NCBI RefSeq assembly: GCF_021018895.1
Contig: NC_079377.1
Coordinates: 14,515,001 to 14,579,000, forward strand
Source: Seriola aureovittata
Taxonomy: Eukaryota; Chordata; Actinopteri; Carangiformes; Carangidae
Length of the DNA stretch: 64,000 bases
Direction of reading: 5' to 3'
Part shown: piece after piece, positions 62,715 to 64,000 of the stretch
Layout of the letters: each line of letters starts with the position of its first letter
Numbering within the stretch: position 1 is the stretch's first letter
The notes under the pieces: model-generated
Databases searched by the model: none
What the model was told of the DNA's origin: nothing
Seen by the model: the letters and a program-made list of their open reading frames with translations, nothing else
Translations under genes and position numbers: made by a program

Positions 62715-63355
62715 ACGGAAAACAGTCTCTACTACTTTATAGAAATTTCCTATAAATATCACTTTTCCGCCCTAGCTATGCACACTATACACAAACCGCC
62801 AAACTGCATGCCAAGCCAATACTCTCTATGCCAATGTTTACTGAGTTGTAATAACCTCATACATATCGCTGCGTACAATTTCTTTTCTATATGCAGTATG
62901 CACAAAAAAAAAAGATTTATATTTTTTCACTTGTGATAACTTTTATCATTTGTGTTGAATGTGGATGGCCATACAATAGATTTGTTTGAGATTGCATTTG
63001 AATTTTAAGAGCTATATATTTTTAAGATATTTTATTTCAATTGTTCAATATGATCAGATGTCTAATGATATCTGGAATGTTTATCAGCTTGTTTTCTAAT
63101 GTTCAGCAATGCTGAAGAAAGTATGAGACATAGGATACATCAGCTAAGTACCAAAGTTAACGTATGCAACTATACCATCTCTTCTCTATTTTGTCTACAC
63201 TTTACAATTCTTTGTTCATCAGAGTTGTGCTGTATTTGGGGCAATCTGTGTATCATATACCTGCTCTTGTAGCATGTAAAATCATAGCCTTACATTTCAT
63301 AAATTGTTGGTCATTTTATCAGGTCTCAGAAAATAAACATTAAGATGGCACACTG
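62715..63355 (+). other. anxa11: anxa11 3'UTR with poly(A) signal
   Basis: AT-rich sequence after the stop, ending just beyond AATAAA at 63332-63337, which is followed by a GT-rich stretch (GTATTTGTGGTTC). No ORF or repeat is seen. Confidence 0.75.
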
Positions 63356-64000
63356 GAAGTATTTGTGGTTCATATACATTCAAATTATTTGAAAATCCCT
63401 CTGATGTCAAACCCTTTCACTGGTTCATAAGCAGATGAGTTGGAAAGGTTTATACACAAGTAGTCACTTGGGGGTAGCCTCAGTTTACCAGTAGAGGGCA
63501 GTGAAGTCTTTATGTCAACCCCAGCAGCTACACCAAAAGTATGAATTCCAACCAGCAGAGTTTACATGGATCATTATTTAAAGGCATTAGATCAATACAC
63601 ATGGTCACATTTCGGTTTAAATGTGTATACGCTGCATAGTTCTCCTACACTGAATATGTTCAAGCCTCAATATCCGTGGCAAAAACTAACTGCTGATTCT
63701 TAAATACACGGCGTTATACATGGTCAATACAGATACATAATTTCTCATTCCTTGAGTGGTGTAAAGTCAGCATGTGTGGTTGCACGTGAAGTTCTCCACG
63801 CCTTATTAACTCCTGTTGGTTTCACTTTAAATACCGTTGAACACACTTGACTGTAGAGATGTGGCTCTGCGCTCGGCTGGCTACAGTGTGTATGTGTGTG
63901 AGTGTGTATGTGTGTGAGTTAACTGCACTAGGATCAATAACTCTGAAGTGAGGAGGAGGGAGCATGTGGAATTGATAGCATCCATAAAACTGCCTTGGCC
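63356..64000. other. region downstream of anxa11
   Basis: No exon recognised up to the window end. It carries a CTCF-like site (separate entry) and a short TG/TATG-rich patch at about 63,888-63,920. Confidence 0.55.
63488..63499 (+). promoter_or_regulatory. CTCF-like motif downstream of anxa11
   Basis: CCAGTAGAGGGC fits the core CCASYAGRKGGC at all 12 positions and is followed by AGTG, about 130 bases past the anxa11 poly(A) site. That is a common position for an insulator. Confidence 0.5.

Overview
The window is animal, almost certainly ray-finned (teleost) fish, DNA. Its genes are split into many short exons with GT-AG introns, it is AT-rich and dense in microsatellites and short inverted-repeat elements, and its four recognisable proteins match vertebrate families in an order that I recall from human 10q22: ZMIZ1 - PPIF - ZCCHC24 - ANXA11. 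No bacterial or viral gene, CRISPR array, or RNA gene is seen.

Layout. 1-10,098: the 3' part of zmiz1 (+ strand), a PIAS-like SP-RING transcriptional coactivator; 17 exons reach from mid-protein to the stop at 6678, followed by a 3.4-kb 3'UTR. 10,099-11,984: intergenic. 11,985-14,378: complete ppif (+), mitochondrial cyclophilin D, six exons, 190 aa. 14,379-15,604: gap between two convergent genes. 15,605-52,860: zcchc24 (- strand), four coding exons (239 aa) spread over 32 kb with a long 3'UTR and a 25-kb intron 2. That intron holds most of the repeats, including a 1.88-kb near-perfect tandem duplication. 52,861-54,339: intergenic between the divergent zcchc24 and anxa11. 54,340-63,355: anxa11 (+), annexin A11, 14 coding exons (557 aa) with all four calcium sites intact. 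63,356-64,000: downstream flank with a CTCF-like site.

The four genes are not an operon or pathway; they are an old syntenic block. I found no new multi-gene system. The strongest second-look items are the tandem duplication in zcchc24 intron 2, a (TG)11 tract sitting directly on the acceptor of a frame-neutral anxa11 exon that encodes a calcium ligand, a GC-AG intron in zmiz1, the expanded G-[AG]-Y-P-P-Q heptads of anxa11, and several long inverted-repeat (MITE or foldback) elements, one with a perfect TTAA target duplication inside the zcchc24 3'UTR. Exon boundaries were read by eye from splice consensus and reading-frame continuity; protein identities rest on remembered family sequences, not on a search.
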